Part shown: one piece after another, positions 1-11,735 of the stretch
Numbering within the stretch: the stretch's first letter is position 1
How the letters are laid out: every line of letters starts with the position of its first letter
Source of the DNA: Gordionus sp. m RMFG-2023
Lineage: Eukaryota; Nematomorpha; Gordioida; Chordodea; Parachordodidae
Direction: 5' to 3'
Assembly: GCF_954871325.1 (NCBI RefSeq)
Contig: NC_088776.1
Coordinates: 46,704,569 to 46,768,568 of the forward strand
DNA: 64,000 bases
Notes under the pieces: model-generated
Told to the model about the DNA's origin: nothing
The model's input: the letters and a program-made list of their open reading frames with translations, nothing else
Databases searched by the model: none
Translations under genes and position numbers: made by a program

Positions 1-1805
1 TAAAAGCATTGGAGTTAAATGAACGATTAAATTGTTCTTGTCATATATTAAATACAATTTTAAGAAATTCATTTAACTTCAAATATTTGGAAAGTAATGC
101 CCCATTAATAAAATCAACAATAGATAATACTAAAATATTAGTGGGGCATTTAAAACAAAGTAATAAATGCCAGCATTTGAAAGCCCTTTATCAAGATATA
201 GAAGTCCGCTGGAACTCTAAATACAATATGCTCAATTCTGTTTATTCTCAAAATGAAGAAATTATAAAAGTTCTTCAAGAACATGGGGGATCGGAGAAGT
301 ATTATATTATAGACTTTTTGATCCTTCAGGATCTAGTCAAAATTCTTGAGAATTTTAACAGAGCTATTGTTGAGTTACAATCGGACTCTTGTACTCTTTT
401 TAAAGTGGTAATTTGGTATTATGAACTTCTTGAAGTTTGTAATACCTTTCAAAGCGAAAAAGGAGAAATAAAAATTTGTTTTACACAAGTATCATTTTAT
501 TTCTCTTTTTCTCTGCCCAAATTCAAGCAATTACGTATGTTGTCAGGGACAGATCGCAAGATGACGGAAAACTATATAAGATTATATTAAATTACAAGAG
601 GCTCAGGAAGTAAATGAAATACCATCGACCAGTCAAATTACGACTGTTGTTAAACAAACTGAATCGTTATATGACAAATGGGGCGATGGTAATTCTGGTA
701 ATATGTCAATACCCGATGATGAATATTATAATTACATAAATAAAAAAATAGATGAAACATTTAAGGTGGATAATTTGTTAGAGTGGTGGGCGGCTCATCA
801 AAGCGAATTTCCAATTTTAGCAAAATTGGCAAAACGGGTATTGGCAATTCCTGCTTCAAGTGCAAGCTGTGAGCGGAATTTTTCCACTATTGGGAGAATT
901 CTTAAAGAAAGAAGAAGTAATCTTCAACCTGAAAAGGTAGATATGCTTCTCTATCTTCATGATAATTTGTAAATTTTTAATATCCTTCTTGAGTATAGGG
1001 TTTCGTCAATCATGCTGGTTTTTAACTTTGCAAACTGTCAAATATTTATTATATTTTACCTTGAGTTATGAAAGTTTTTAATCCAACCTTTTTCATTATT
1101 TTTTTTTACAATATTATATAATACAATTATCTTCTTTTGTTAAAAATTTATATTATAAAATAAATTATATAAATATTGTGCAATTAGATTATATTTTCAA
1201 AATACTATTTATTATACATGCATTTTTTTAAATAGCGATTTATTTTTATTTTATAAATTAAATAGTAAATTAAATACAATATATTATATTCTCAAAATAT
1301 TTTCCATTTTTATAAATTAAATATTAGTTTTATTTTTTTTAAATGCAATATAAAATATAGTATATGCTCAAAATATTATTACCATTTTTATGAATTTTAG
1401 TTTTATTTTTATAAATGCAATATAAAATATAGTATATGCTCAAAGTATCCATTTTTATAAATAACAGTTTTATAATTTTTATAAATTCAATATAATATTC
1501 TCAAAATATTAGCTTTTTACATGTATTTTTTAAATAATAAGCGATAATACTCGCTGAAAAATATGGTAAAATACCTCATAGGTGAATTTTTGTATATACG
1601 AGGTCGAATATAATTTTAAAAAATTCCGAGCCGGGCCTGAGCCGGGCCGTAAAAATTTTTTTTTAAAAATATCCGGGCCAGGCCGGGCCTTAAATTTTTA
1701 AATCAGGGCCGGGCCGTAAAAATTTTTTTTAAAAAATATCCGGGCCGGGCCTAAAAAAATTAAAACCGGGCCGGGCCGTGCAAATGGTGCCTCTGCAGGT
1801 CTCTG
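1..1805 (+). mobile_element. hAT DNA transposon, CGGGCC family, copy 1 (left end outside window)
   Basis: Degenerate hAT transposase on the plus strand. Residues coded at 9-590 give the RNase H-like middle of the protein. Those at 703-972 give the C-terminal dimerisation region, with the hallmark PASSASCERNFSTIGRIL followed by KERRSNLQPE. The coding sequence is broken between the two blocks, so the copy is dead. After an AT-rich 3' stretch, 1620-1790 holds several GC-rich CGGGCC/GGCCCG subterminal repeats, very unlike the surrounding DNA. The right terminus ends CTGCAGGTCTCTG at 1793-1805. A second, inverted copy lies at 6191-8021 and small derivatives at 10240, 13761 and 38355. Confidence 0.85.
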
Positions 1806-2092
1806 CTATATATATTTTCAAATATTAATTTTAAAAGAAAAAAAGATGTAAAAAATAGAACAAATTAGTACTAACTAAATATATAAAAATCTAAATTTAT
1901 TAAACTATTGGAGCTTATTTTTAAAAAATAAACAAAAAATTACCTAATAGATATTTTGCCTGTTTATAATACAACAGTGACCTTTATAAATAATTTAAAT
2001 AGTCAAAAAAAGGATGTTTTAACCTTAATCTATTATGAATATAAACACGGAATTTTTCAAAAAAATATTTTACAAGTAAACATCTATCAAAC

Positions 2093-3382
2093 TAGGGATG
2101 TGAACCCTTCGACAAAAAAAAAGGGTCCGGGTTCGGTAATAAATTTAAAAAGGACCCGGGTCCAGGGTTCGGGTTCAGAGGAAACATAAAAATAATGACA
2201 TTCGAAATGAGATAATTTATATTTTAAATATTTTATTCAATCGCACAATCATGATATCTTCTAAAATATTATCCTTCAGATTTCCACGTAAATTAGACAA
2301 AATATATTTCAACGATGAAAATCCACGTTCTACGCTTACCTAAAATAGATAGTCATTTTTATAATACATAAATTATTGTACTTGTGTCGCCGGTACAGCC
2401 ATGACGATTCTAGACAAGGTATATAATTCTGGATATATTGAAGAATTTTCCTCCCAGAATTTTAAAATGTTTGCATCTCTATTTATTCTCATAACTTCCG
2501 AGAACTTTTCTATTAAAGATACAATAGATATTTTTTGTTCCTTTCTATCAGATGATAATTTAATTTTTTTTTCTCTATCTAATAGTAAAATTTCCAGATC
2601 ATCAATATCGTTATCATTATCATTGTTATCGCTACAACCAGTAGATATTGTTGTAACCTCCAATATATTGTAAATAATAGAGTTTTGGGTATGCCATAAA
2701 TCTTCAAGATGGACTATAGCCATTTGTTTTTGCTCACTACTTAATAAAACCTGATATCGCGGGTCTAAATATATCAAAGCATAACAACACTATTTTGTAA
2801 ATATTGTTGCTCTCTTATTTTCGTATTTTCTAATATTTCATTTGAAAAAGAACTTGTTAATCTCCCTAACTCTAATAGACATCTTAACCGTATGCCATAA
2901 AAATCCGATAAACATAATTGTTCTGCTTGCACTCTTAATGTTGTTATTTTTAAAGGAACCAGCACACTAGTAAGCTCTTTTACTTGATTCCAATCATCTT
3001 CTGACAAAATGATTTAACATCTCCTATAATTAAATCATTACAGAAATCTTTCAAACTTAATAATCGCTCTAGCATCATACATATAGAGGACCAACGTGTT
3101 GTGCAATCTAAAATTGCCATTTGCCTTTTCATGGATTTTAATATTCTAACAATTGTGGGAGTTCTTAAATATTTTACAACATCCCTTGCTTTATCAATTA
3201 TAGTTTTAAAGTGACTATTTTTTAGGGAGATTCCACGAAAAAAATTAATAAAATTATAAAAATTTTATATTATTTTTTTAAAAATTAATTTAACACCCTG
3301 AACCCTTCACTTTTTAAAAGGGTCCGGGTTCAGCCAAAATACGAGGGTCCAGGAGGGTTCAGGGTCCGGGTTCACATCCCTG
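2093..3382 (-). mobile_element. hAT (Ac/BED-like) transposon with perfect 8-bp target duplication
   Basis: Terminal inverted repeats TAGGGATGTGAACCC (2093-2107) and GGGTTCACATCCCTG (3368-3382) are flanked by an identical 8-bp duplication TATCAAAC (2085-2092 and 3383-3390), the hAT signature. The minus strand codes transposase pieces at 3007-2774 (SEDDWNQVKELTSVLVPLK) and 2777-2373 (YLDPRYQVLLSSEQKQMA, then PELYTLSRIVMAVPATQV), with the C-terminal part running to about 2215. The frame breaks several times and the N-terminal BED region is missing, so it is non-autonomous. A sister copy in the opposite orientation is at 48018-49329. The intact duplication suggests fairly recent insertion. Confidence 0.85.
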
Positions 3383-3390
3383 TATCAAAC

Positions 3391-5550
3391 ATTTATTTTA
3401 ACTTGATTTTTTTAAATGAATAGTTATGGCAAAGTGCCAACATCTTCTTATTTAATCAGAAGAACTAATAAAATAATCAGATTCATATAATGCATCTGTT
3501 TTATCTTTTTATAACTATCTAATTTGTTATTGTAAAGATAAAGCTGTAAGGGGGAGTGGGGAGATATTTTATTTATTTAACATATAAACATCTATCCGGA
3601 ATATAAATTTTATATAGTGATTAAAATTTTCTATAAATCTACTTTTTAGTTATTGATATGCCTGCCAATCTCTACAAACAGTTATCCAATCCATAAAAAG
3701 TTTTAAATGTGTAATAAAAAAACTTAATTAAATAGTATTTTAAGGTTCTTTAAGCAGGGACCTTACTGTTCAATATGTAAGAAATTATAATGGTTATGTT
3801 TTGTTTACGGTTTAAGAAAAAATGTATAAAGGTTCGGTTCAGCAAATTTTAAAATAATTAATTAAGGTTAGAAATTTTTTTTATTTTAATTATAAAAATT
3901 TATTAAAATTTTTGCCATCACTAATTTATTTTTATTATAAGTATATATGAAATCTATATAAAAAAAATATATAAGATTCAAAATAACTTATTTTTAAATA
4001 TATTATTTGATGAATTTAGATATTTCATAGTGGTATATTCAATATAGTGTTTTTCATTAATAGATTAAAGATATAACTGATAAAAAATAATTAAATTTTT
4101 ACATTAAAGTTTAAAATGACCTCTTTATATGCTAATAGCACAAAATTGACAGAGCTAATAATTTTGGCAAATTTGATATTTTTTTAATCTAGTTTTTATT
4201 TTAATATATATGGGAATAAATAAGTTATTATCCACTTCTAACTTAAAAATTTTGAAAATGTAGAGTGGAGCACTTCAATTCCAGACCGAAAAAAAATATA
4301 TTTTGAAATTTAAGCCTACCATATAAAACACTAATAGAGCTGAATAAAATGGGATATTTTTTTGTTAAAAGTGATCTTTAAATTATATTAAGCTTTGCCT
4401 AACCCCGGTCTCATCTAATGTTGAAAAAAAACAATATTTTAGAGTTAAAAATGTGATATTTTTTTTGTTATGTAATATTTATTACTAGGAAATCTTGTTT
4501 TAATTAATTTAATTTTACTCATGGCCCTTTTCGGTAAATTTCTTTCAAGATATTCAAGGATATAAATTTTGATTATATTAATTAGTTAATTTAAATTGAT
4601 GTATCAAATGAAGCACACAAAATATTATTAATATTATCAACTTTAAATATATAGTGTATGTTTAGAACATTTAATGTTTAATGTCATGCTAAACTTGTTA
4701 ACCTTCCTAAACTAATTATAAATTTTTATTGTACAAGGAAAGATCTGGAAGGGGAAGAGGGAGGTATGCTAAATGAAACCTAAAAAAAGCTGGCAATTTG
4801 ATTTCCCCATTCTCATTTTTAAAACCGATTTTTAATTATTAATATCATAATTTATTTTATCTATATTAAATAATGGTGTTTTATTGGGAGGATGTTGAAA
4901 GCATCCTATCATGCCATACTAGCTGAATGCATTGATTAACTTCCCGTAAACTTGAGATTTCGCTAATAGATTTCCTAACCTATGTACCTTGAAGCAAAAT
5001 TTTCGGGTTTCCGTAATATTTTTTTTGGATAAAATATTTAGTTACCATTTATTAAAAATAGGCACAAATCGAGAACAGTACCATATACAGGCAATAGGTA
5101 ATTTTTTTGGATATCTTGATCTAGACATTTTAAAAAATTAGCTCCAATATTTTAATAAATTTATATTTTTATATGAAAATATATATTGCATTATTTTTGC
5201 ATAATTTTTTTAAAATAAAACAAAAAAACATTAAAGCTTTCCTGTATTTACAATAGTGCACCCAAAAAATACAAAGTATTTATATTATATTGAATAAATT
5301 AAATTTACAATATATTTTTCAAAGTTGTTAAACGATACCTTGTGGATCTATATACAGATAAAACTTCTAAAAGAATTTATAGATAAAAATGTATCTAGAT
5401 ATAGATTTTTTTATTATACTATATATTTGAAGTATTAGATATGATAAATATGATGAACGTACATATTTAAATTAGAAAACTTAATTATAAGAAATACTTT
5501 ATAAATATTTGAAGTTAGGCATATTAGAAATCTATTGTGAAAATTCATAA
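3391..5550. other. AT-rich non-coding stretch with one dispersed repeat
   Basis: I see no convincing exon here. The only structure I can support is a segment at about 4110-4312 that recurs inverted at about 11535-11735 (listed separately). The rest is low-complexity A/T sequence. Confidence 0.5.
4110..4312 (+). repeat. Dispersed repeat, copy 1 (inverted partner at 11535-11735)
   Basis: The segment containing GACAGAGCTAATAATTTTGG, the block around AAGTTATTATCCACTTCTAA and the end GGAGCACTTCAATTCCAGAC reappears on the opposite strand at about 11535-11735. The GC-richer terminus (ACTCCAATTCT.GACCG) is also found alone at about 15180-15210. No coding potential is evident. It is likely a non-autonomous transposon or SINE-like family whose other end I could not define. 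Confidence 0.55.
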
Positions 5551-5599
5551 AATAAGCTAAAATATTTATTTATTGACACGATATAACATTTGTCAAAAT

Positions 5600-5720
5600 A
5601 TAACTTAAAAAATGATTTAAAGACATTTTTTGCTAGACTAAAAAACCTTACTACCGGGGCGCTTGAAGGGATTGTGTTGTTATATTTTATGAATAACTAT
5701 TTTTTATCAGGATAATCTTT
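5600..5720 (-). mobile_element. hAT transposase C-terminal remnant
   Basis: On the minus strand around 5690-5630 the frame reads LFIKYNNTIPSSAPVVRFFS, the conserved hAT dimerisation motif (LFIKYNT.IPSSAPVER.FS). It closely resembles the C-termini at 26924-27166 and 55200-55330, so it belongs to that hAT subfamily. Termini could not be placed. Confidence 0.55.
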
Positions 5721-6190
5721 AAAAATACTAAAATCTCATCATTCATTTTTGAAAAAAGTAAGCCGTGTAAGATATTTTCTTTGATAGATTTATTCATCTT
5801 CCCCCTTTTTTATTTTTAATAAAAGTGTTTGAAGTTTTCTATTAAAATTTAAAATTTTTTTTGTAATATCATTTATTTAGTATCTGTACACTTAAATGTT
5901 TTACAATGCAAATTGAGATAATGCTAACTGAAATTTTCGTATTTTTTGGTAGATATGGCAATACTTTATTTTGAGATATTATTTTAAAATATGCTCTATA
6001 AATTGGCCATGGAAAAACAATGTCATAACTTGTTGATGCTTTATTGAATCTAAGTTAGTCATCATTACTTTAATATATAATAAATTCTTAAAATTAGTAA
6101 AATAAAATTAAAATTAACCAATTCCATTAAAAATAAAAATAGCAGATTCCTTGAGATGGATTGTAATATCAATATTTGTTTGGTTTATTC

Positions 6191-8021
6191 CAGAGACCTG
6201 CAGAGGTACTATTTGCACAGCCCGGCCTTAAATTTTTTAAACCCGGCCCGGATATTTAAAAAAAAATTTTTTAAGGCCCGGCCCAGATTTTAAAATTTAG
6301 GGCCCGGCCCGGATATTTTTTAAAAAAATTTTTTACGGCCCGACCAGGCCCGGATTTAAAAATTTCAGGCCCGGCTCGGAATTTTTTAAAATTATATTCG
6401 AGCTCGTATATACAAAAATTCACCTATGAGGTATTTTACCATATTTTTCAGCGTGTATTATCGCTTATTATTTAAAAAATACATGTAAAAAGCTAATATT
6501 TTGAGAATATTATAGAATTTATAAAAATTACAAAACTGTTATTTATAAAAATGGATATTTTGAGCATATAATATATTTTATATTGCATTTATAAAAATAA
6601 AACTAATATTCATAAAAATGGTAATAATATTTGTCATATACTATATTTTATATTACATTTTAAAAAAATAAAACATTTAATTTATAAAAATGGAAAATAT
6701 TTTGAGAATATAATATATTGTATTTAATTTACTATTAAATTTATAAAATAAAAATAAATAGCTATTTAAAAAAATGCATGTATAATAAATAGTATTTTGA
6801 AAATATAATCTAATTGCACAATATTAATATAATTTATTTTATAATATAAATTTTTAACAAAAGAAGATAATTGTATTATATAATATTGTAAAAAAAAATA
6901 ATGAAAAATGTTGGATTAAAAACTTTCATGACTCAAGGTAAATATAATAAATGCAATAAATATTTGACAGTTTGCAAAGTAAAAAACCAGCATGATTGAC
7001 GAAATCCTATACTCAAGAAAGATATTAAAAATTCACAAATTATCATGAAGAAAGAGAAGCATATCTACCTTTTCAGGTTGAAGAATACTTCTTCTTTCTT
7101 CAAGAATTCTCCCAGTAGTGGAAAAATTCCGCTCACAGCTTGCACTTAAAGCAGGAATTGCCAATTTTGCTAAAATTGGAAATTCGCTTTGATGAGCCGC
7201 CCATCACTCTAACAAATTATCCACCTTAAATGTTTTATCTATTATTTATGTAATTATAATATTCATCATCGGGTATTGACATATTACCAGAATTACCATC
7301 GCCCCATTTGTCATAAAACGATTCAGTTTGTTTAACAACAGACGTAATTTGACTGGTCGATGGTATTTCAATTACTTCCTGAGCCTCTTGTAATTTAATA
7401 TAATCTTTTATATTTCCGTCATTTTGCGATCTGTCCCTGACTACATATGTAATTGCTTGAATTTGGGACAGAGAAAAAGAGAAATAAAATGATAGTTGTG
7501 TAAACAAAGTTTTCAATTAAAAAATGCTTTATATTAAGTAAAATCAATATTATTTGTCCTTTTCGCTTTGAAAGGTATTACAAACTTTAAGAAGTGATAT
7601 TCCTTTATTTGATTGTTTTGGTAAAATATATTCTAAAAATTTAGATATGAATTATAAAAAAATATATTAATAATACTTGAATATTGGGGCTTATTTGATA
7701 TTCCTTTATTTGATTATTTTGGTAAAATATGTTGTAAAAATTTAGATATGAATTATAAAAAAATATATTAATACTTTGAATAAATTTGCAGGAAATTAAT
7801 AATTAGATCGATCTGTGGGTCGTTAGGTAGTGTTAACCATCACCCAATATTATATTATTTATTTCTTTCTTTATATTAAGGCCCGGCCCGGCCTGGGTTA
7901 TCTTAGGCCTGGCCCGGATATATTTAAAAAAAAAATATTAAGGCCTGGCCCGGATATGTTTAAAAAATTTAAAATACGGCCCGGCCCTGCCCGGGTTTAG
8001 GGCCGGGCCTGCATGTCTCTG
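6191..8021 (-). mobile_element. hAT DNA transposon, CGGGCC family, copy 2 (both ends present)
   Basis: Complete 1831-bp but inactive element. It starts CAGAGACCTGCAG (6191-6203) and ends CTGCATGTCTCTG (8009-8021), and is flanked by an identical 8-bp duplication GTTTATTC (6183-6190 and 8022-8029). Both subterminal regions (6220-6390, 7880-8010) are arrays of GGCCCGG motifs in an AT-rich background. Minus-strand coding remnants at 7516-7235 and about 7230-7030 match the 3' part of copy 1 at 480-972, including the CERNFSTTGRIL-type C-terminal motif. The 5' half of the transposase is missing, so this is an internal deletion derivative. Confidence 0.9.
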
Positions 8022-8029
8022 GTTTATTC

Positions 8030-8420
8030 TAAAACTAGGAAATATTATTTAATGAATATTTATATATATAATCTTTAATATTTTATATACATAATTTTTT
8101 TATTATAGTAGTCTATATATTTTATAATATATATACATACAAATACATATATATATATATATATATTTAAATTATATACTCATAAAATAAAATAAATTTT
8201 GCTAAAAACAGATATAAATACCTCTAAAATAATATCTAGATACAGATATCACTTTTTTATATCATACTTTAAAAATGAAATTTTTCATAAATATTTGAAA
8301 TTGATTTACGTTATTTAATAACGGATTATAGGTAGTGTATTAATATACCATTCAAATATATATAAAATTAACAATAGATGTTTTGTATTTGTCAACTTAC
8401 ATAAATATATTTATTTATTT
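8030..8420. other. Non-coding AT-rich spacer with (AT)n tract
   Basis: Contains a short AT microsatellite at about 8145-8167 and otherwise low-complexity sequence. No gene seen. Confidence 0.5.
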
Positions 8421-8424
8421 AGAA

Positions 8425-9520
8425 TATACCTGTGCAAGGTATGCCAAGTCAAGATCAAGGCCTCTATGGCATCCATTGGATGCGAAGGATGTAATGAATG
8501 GATTCATTCTAAATGCTTGAATTTACAAGTGCATGTTTTTAAATAATGGGGGAATATCGATGCCCCATTTTTTTGATGCGATTGTTATAATATTAATGAA
8601 TCTTTAAATAGGCTAACTGCCGATAATGAGTTATGACTTGTAGCGCTTTATAAAAAAGTACCGCAGTAATAAGATAGATATCAATAAATGTGTTGTAGAT
8701 GATGTATCTTCTAGGTTTTTAAAATACTTTAAGAGAAATTCTATATTAATGCTATATACTCCCCTATGGGTAATGAGGGACGGAAATTGCTTTTATAGAG
8801 CTATATCGTTAGCATTAAACGGACAATCTGATGAGCATGTATATATAAGACTAATAACAGCTATTGAGATTATTAAGAATCGTGACATTTATGATAAAGA
8901 TCATTCTAAATATATTTTAAAGGATGATTCTTGATTTTGAACGATCTTTTGATGATATTTTGTATACAGTATTAGATTTAAGCAAGTGGGCCACCATTGC
9001 AAAGATTTACGCGAAAGTAACTAATGACCCAACTTATAATAGGGAAATACGGGGTAGAGGTGTTCCACTTTACCGACCCATCGATTGTACCATTCTTTGG
9101 ACATCATTATAAATTTAATTAATCATTTAGCGGTATTGTATAATAAAGATAAATCGAATAATAATGATTTAGAAAACGCGTGACAAATATCCTACTTTAT
9201 CACAATATAATCAGGATGACGACAATGATACAGATATTTCATCAGATAAGGATATGAAATAGATAATGGGGTTGTGAAATAATAAACCAAGTTTATTTGA
9301 TAAAGAAGATGAGATCTATCAGAAAATTTCTGAATATTTAGATAAATCGATCAAAAAAAACTTCATCAACCCTAATAGATGAAAATTATAATAATTAATT
9401 TTTTGAAAGTAAAGTAGCTGAGGAGACCCCAAAATAATATTTCACCGTTAACTCAATTTAGGCCAAACATGGACATAGAACCCTATAATAATCAAGCGGC
9501 GATATATAATTTAATTTGAG
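8425..9520 (+). pseudogene. Decayed PHD-finger plus OTU-domain coding region (probably element-borne)
   Basis: At 8432-8530 the plus strand codes a PHD-type zinc finger: CKVCQ, then GCEGCNEWIHSKCLNL, i.e. the C-x2-C ... C-x2-C-x4-H-x2-C ligand spacing. At 8749-8934 it codes an OTU cysteine-protease motif, MRDGNCFYRAISLALNG, with the catalytic D-G-N-C. A third block, 8924-9112, reads KWATIAKIYAKV and then TNDPTYNRE, typical of the part downstream of the OTU catalytic Cys. Frames are interrupted. PHD-OTU combinations are known to me from multicopy animal proteins and some transposons. I cannot assign the carrier element, and no termini were found. The tail to 9520 is weakly coding-like. Confidence 0.6.
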
Positions 9521-9541
9521 TAAGCCTGTATATAAAAAAAG

Positions 9542-10179
9542 CAGGGCTGTGAACTAGAACCCTCAATATTTTACTGAACCCAAACCCTTTTTTAAATTTA
9601 GGGTTCAGGGTTCAATAATTTTTTTAATATTAAATTTTAATTTTTTAAAAAAAATATATTAAAAATAACGTATATAAAACCATATTAAAATTAAAACATG
9701 CAAATTATTTAAAATGTGTAATGTAATTTTTTTTATTTTCAATATAAAAACATTTTTTCGTGAAACTTTTTTTACGTAAATTTTTTTTATAAATACTGTA
9801 TAATATAACATATATTTTAGGAATATTTATTTTTGTTTGTTGAATTAATAAATTAAAAGTAAGACCACAGAAAAAAACATAATCATAAGGTAAAATAGCT
9901 TTATTAAATGCAAGTTGCAATGTCCTGTCAAAGTTAGGTAAAATCTATATTTTAATTTTAACATCTCATTTTTGGAAGATATCGTGATATTTATCTTATC
10001 TAATTAAAATGATAAATTATTTTTATGGTAAGGGCTAAATATAGTAAAATAAAATTTATAAAAAACGAATGTTTCTGTTAATTTTATATTTAAATTTTTC
10101 TGGACCATGAACCCTGAATCTAGGTCAGAGATAATTCACAGAACCAGCTCAAATCTTTTTAGAAGTGTTCACAACCCTG
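9542..10179. mobile_element. Non-autonomous hAT-like element (MITE)
   Basis: Ends are CAGGGCTGTGAAC (9542-9554) and GTTCACAACCCTG (10167-10179), differing from each other by one base. They are related to the CAGGGATGTGAACCC ends of the elements at 2093 and 48018. The interior is 638 bp without recognisable transposase. A clear target duplication was not seen, suggesting an older insertion. Confidence 0.6.
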
Positions 10180-10239
10180 AAGATGGGAACGCTTTTTTAA
10201 AGCCTAACTAGCCATCCCATTGGTTTGGATTGTATATAT

Positions 10240-10687
10240 CAGAGCTTGCAGCCTGGATCTTAAACGGTTTTAGTTCAGGACTGAATATATAATTTTTAAA
10301 ATAGGTTCTAGTTCCTAAACATCTTAAAAATGGTTCAAGTTTCTTTTACAGTTCCAAACTCTCTTCATAACCAATAAAAGAAATTTCGAAGCAATTTGAT
10401 GAATATATATATATCGTTTTAGGATATGAAATCTATGGGGAATCGAAATATCTAATTTTTATAAATTTCCAGCTCGGGTCCGGGTTTTATATTTTCAGGA
10501 ATTTTTTAAAAAAAATTTCAGGCCCAACCCAGATTTTTTAAAAATATATTCTATTTATTTTAAATTTTTATAGCTAATGGCGATTTAAAATATATAGCCC
10601 AGCCCGGGTATTTTTTTAAAAAAAATTTCAGGCCTAGCCCAGGTATATTTAAAAAAAATTAATATTACGGCCCAGTCCGTGGGTCTG
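10240..10687. mobile_element. CGGGCC-family non-autonomous hAT (MITE) with perfect TSD
   Basis: A 448-bp segment is bounded by the identical 8-bp duplication GTATATAT (10232-10239 and 10688-10695). The left end CAGAGCTTGCAG resembles the family end CAGAGACCTGCAG. The right end is degenerate (GGGTCTG). The interior carries repeated CAGGCCCA/GGCCCAG motifs as in the full-length copies. It sits about 40 bp downstream of the last exon I can place of the minus-strand gene at 10728-11307, so it is probably in that gene's next intron. Confidence 0.65.
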
Positions 10688-10727
10688 GTATATATATATT
10701 TTAAAAAAAGAAGTAAGAAGAATTTAC

Positions 10728-11307
10728 ATTCATTTTGGAAAAAGGTCTTATGAATTTCCTCACCAAACCATTGGTATCTCCTGCCTTTTTTATATTTTTT
10801 GTGACTAAAAAGGAGGGAGCTTCATTGAGTGTCACTATGAATTCTGTTCGTTCTTCGGGAATTTTCTGAAAACATTTTAAAAAATGATATGAATTTTTTT
10901 TACAATAAAAATTTGACGATCTAAGCAATTAGCTATTAAATGCAGTAATTTTATATTTTTTAAATAATATGTTTTAAAAAATAAAGATAGTTTTAAATTT
11001 CGTTAATTATTTTATATCATAGCTCTTTATCACTATCACAATTTAATCTTTAATAATCATATTATTTTTAAAATATAATTAAATACTATAATGGTACGAT
11101 TGAAGTTAGTTGATGTATTGATTGGCTCATCTTTAGAGGTACGATAAAGATCGTGATGTTTCTTTGGGGAAATAGGTTTAATATTTTCGAGTCTTTTAAA
11201 CGGAATTTAGAGATCAATTTAATAAATAATAAGGGAATACTTTTCTCTTGAATTGGATCTGACATATCTTCGTTGCTTAACTTCATCTAAGGTCAGTGGA
11301 ATTTGGC
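10728..11307 (-). CDS. Unrecognised host gene, three consecutive internal exons
   Basis: Three exons join in phase on the minus strand. Exon a is 11307-11241 (QIPLTLDEVKQRRYVRSN...). A 48-bp GT-AG intron, 11240-11193, follows. Exon b is 11192-11087 (LENIKPISPKKHHDLYRT...). A 221-bp intron leads to exon c, 10865-10728 (KIPEERTEFIVTLNEAPSFL, then NIKKAGDTNGLVRKF). Acceptors are TTTTATAG, TTTAAAAG and GTTTTCAG. Exon c ends in AAT before GTAAAT. Phases agree at both joins, about 103 codons. No start or stop was seen, so the gene extends on both sides. The residues are basic and soluble-looking with no membrane segment. I do not recognise the family. Codon make-up and intron sizes match the confirmed host genes, which is the main support. 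Confidence 0.5.
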
Positions 11308-11534
11308 CTATAAAAATAGATTAAATATTATTAAAAAAATTTTTGGAGGGTTCTAAATGTTGTATCTGTCGATATATATAATTGACATTTATGGACGTTT
11401 TTCAAAATATTTTCGAGAAGATATATTACAATTATTAATCTTTGTTTTAAGATTTGCACGTTAGATTATATATAATTGTGAATTATATGGAAATAAAATT
11501 ATCATGAAATAGTGATTTGGAGTTGTATGTTAAA

Positions 11535-11735
11535 AAATAAATATCGTCGGTCTAGAATTGGAGTGTGCTCCACTAGACATTTTCAAAATTTTTGAGTTAG
11601 AAGTGGATAGTAACTTATTTATTCCCAATATATATAAAAAATAAATAAAAACTAGATTAAAAAATATTAATTTTTGCCAAAGTTATAGCACTGTCAATTT
11701 TGAGCTATTTGCATATAACGATGTAATTTTTGCTG
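11535..11735 (-). repeat. Dispersed repeat, copy 2 (inverted relative to 4110-4312)
   Basis: Reads as the reverse complement of 4110-4312, through the GTCTAGAATTGGAGTGTGCT terminus, the GAGTTAGAAGTGGATAGTAA block and CACTGTCAATTTTGAGC. A separate segment just before it (about 11355-11520, containing TGTATCTGTCGATATAT) recurs in diverged form at about 19707-19865. Confidence 0.55.
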
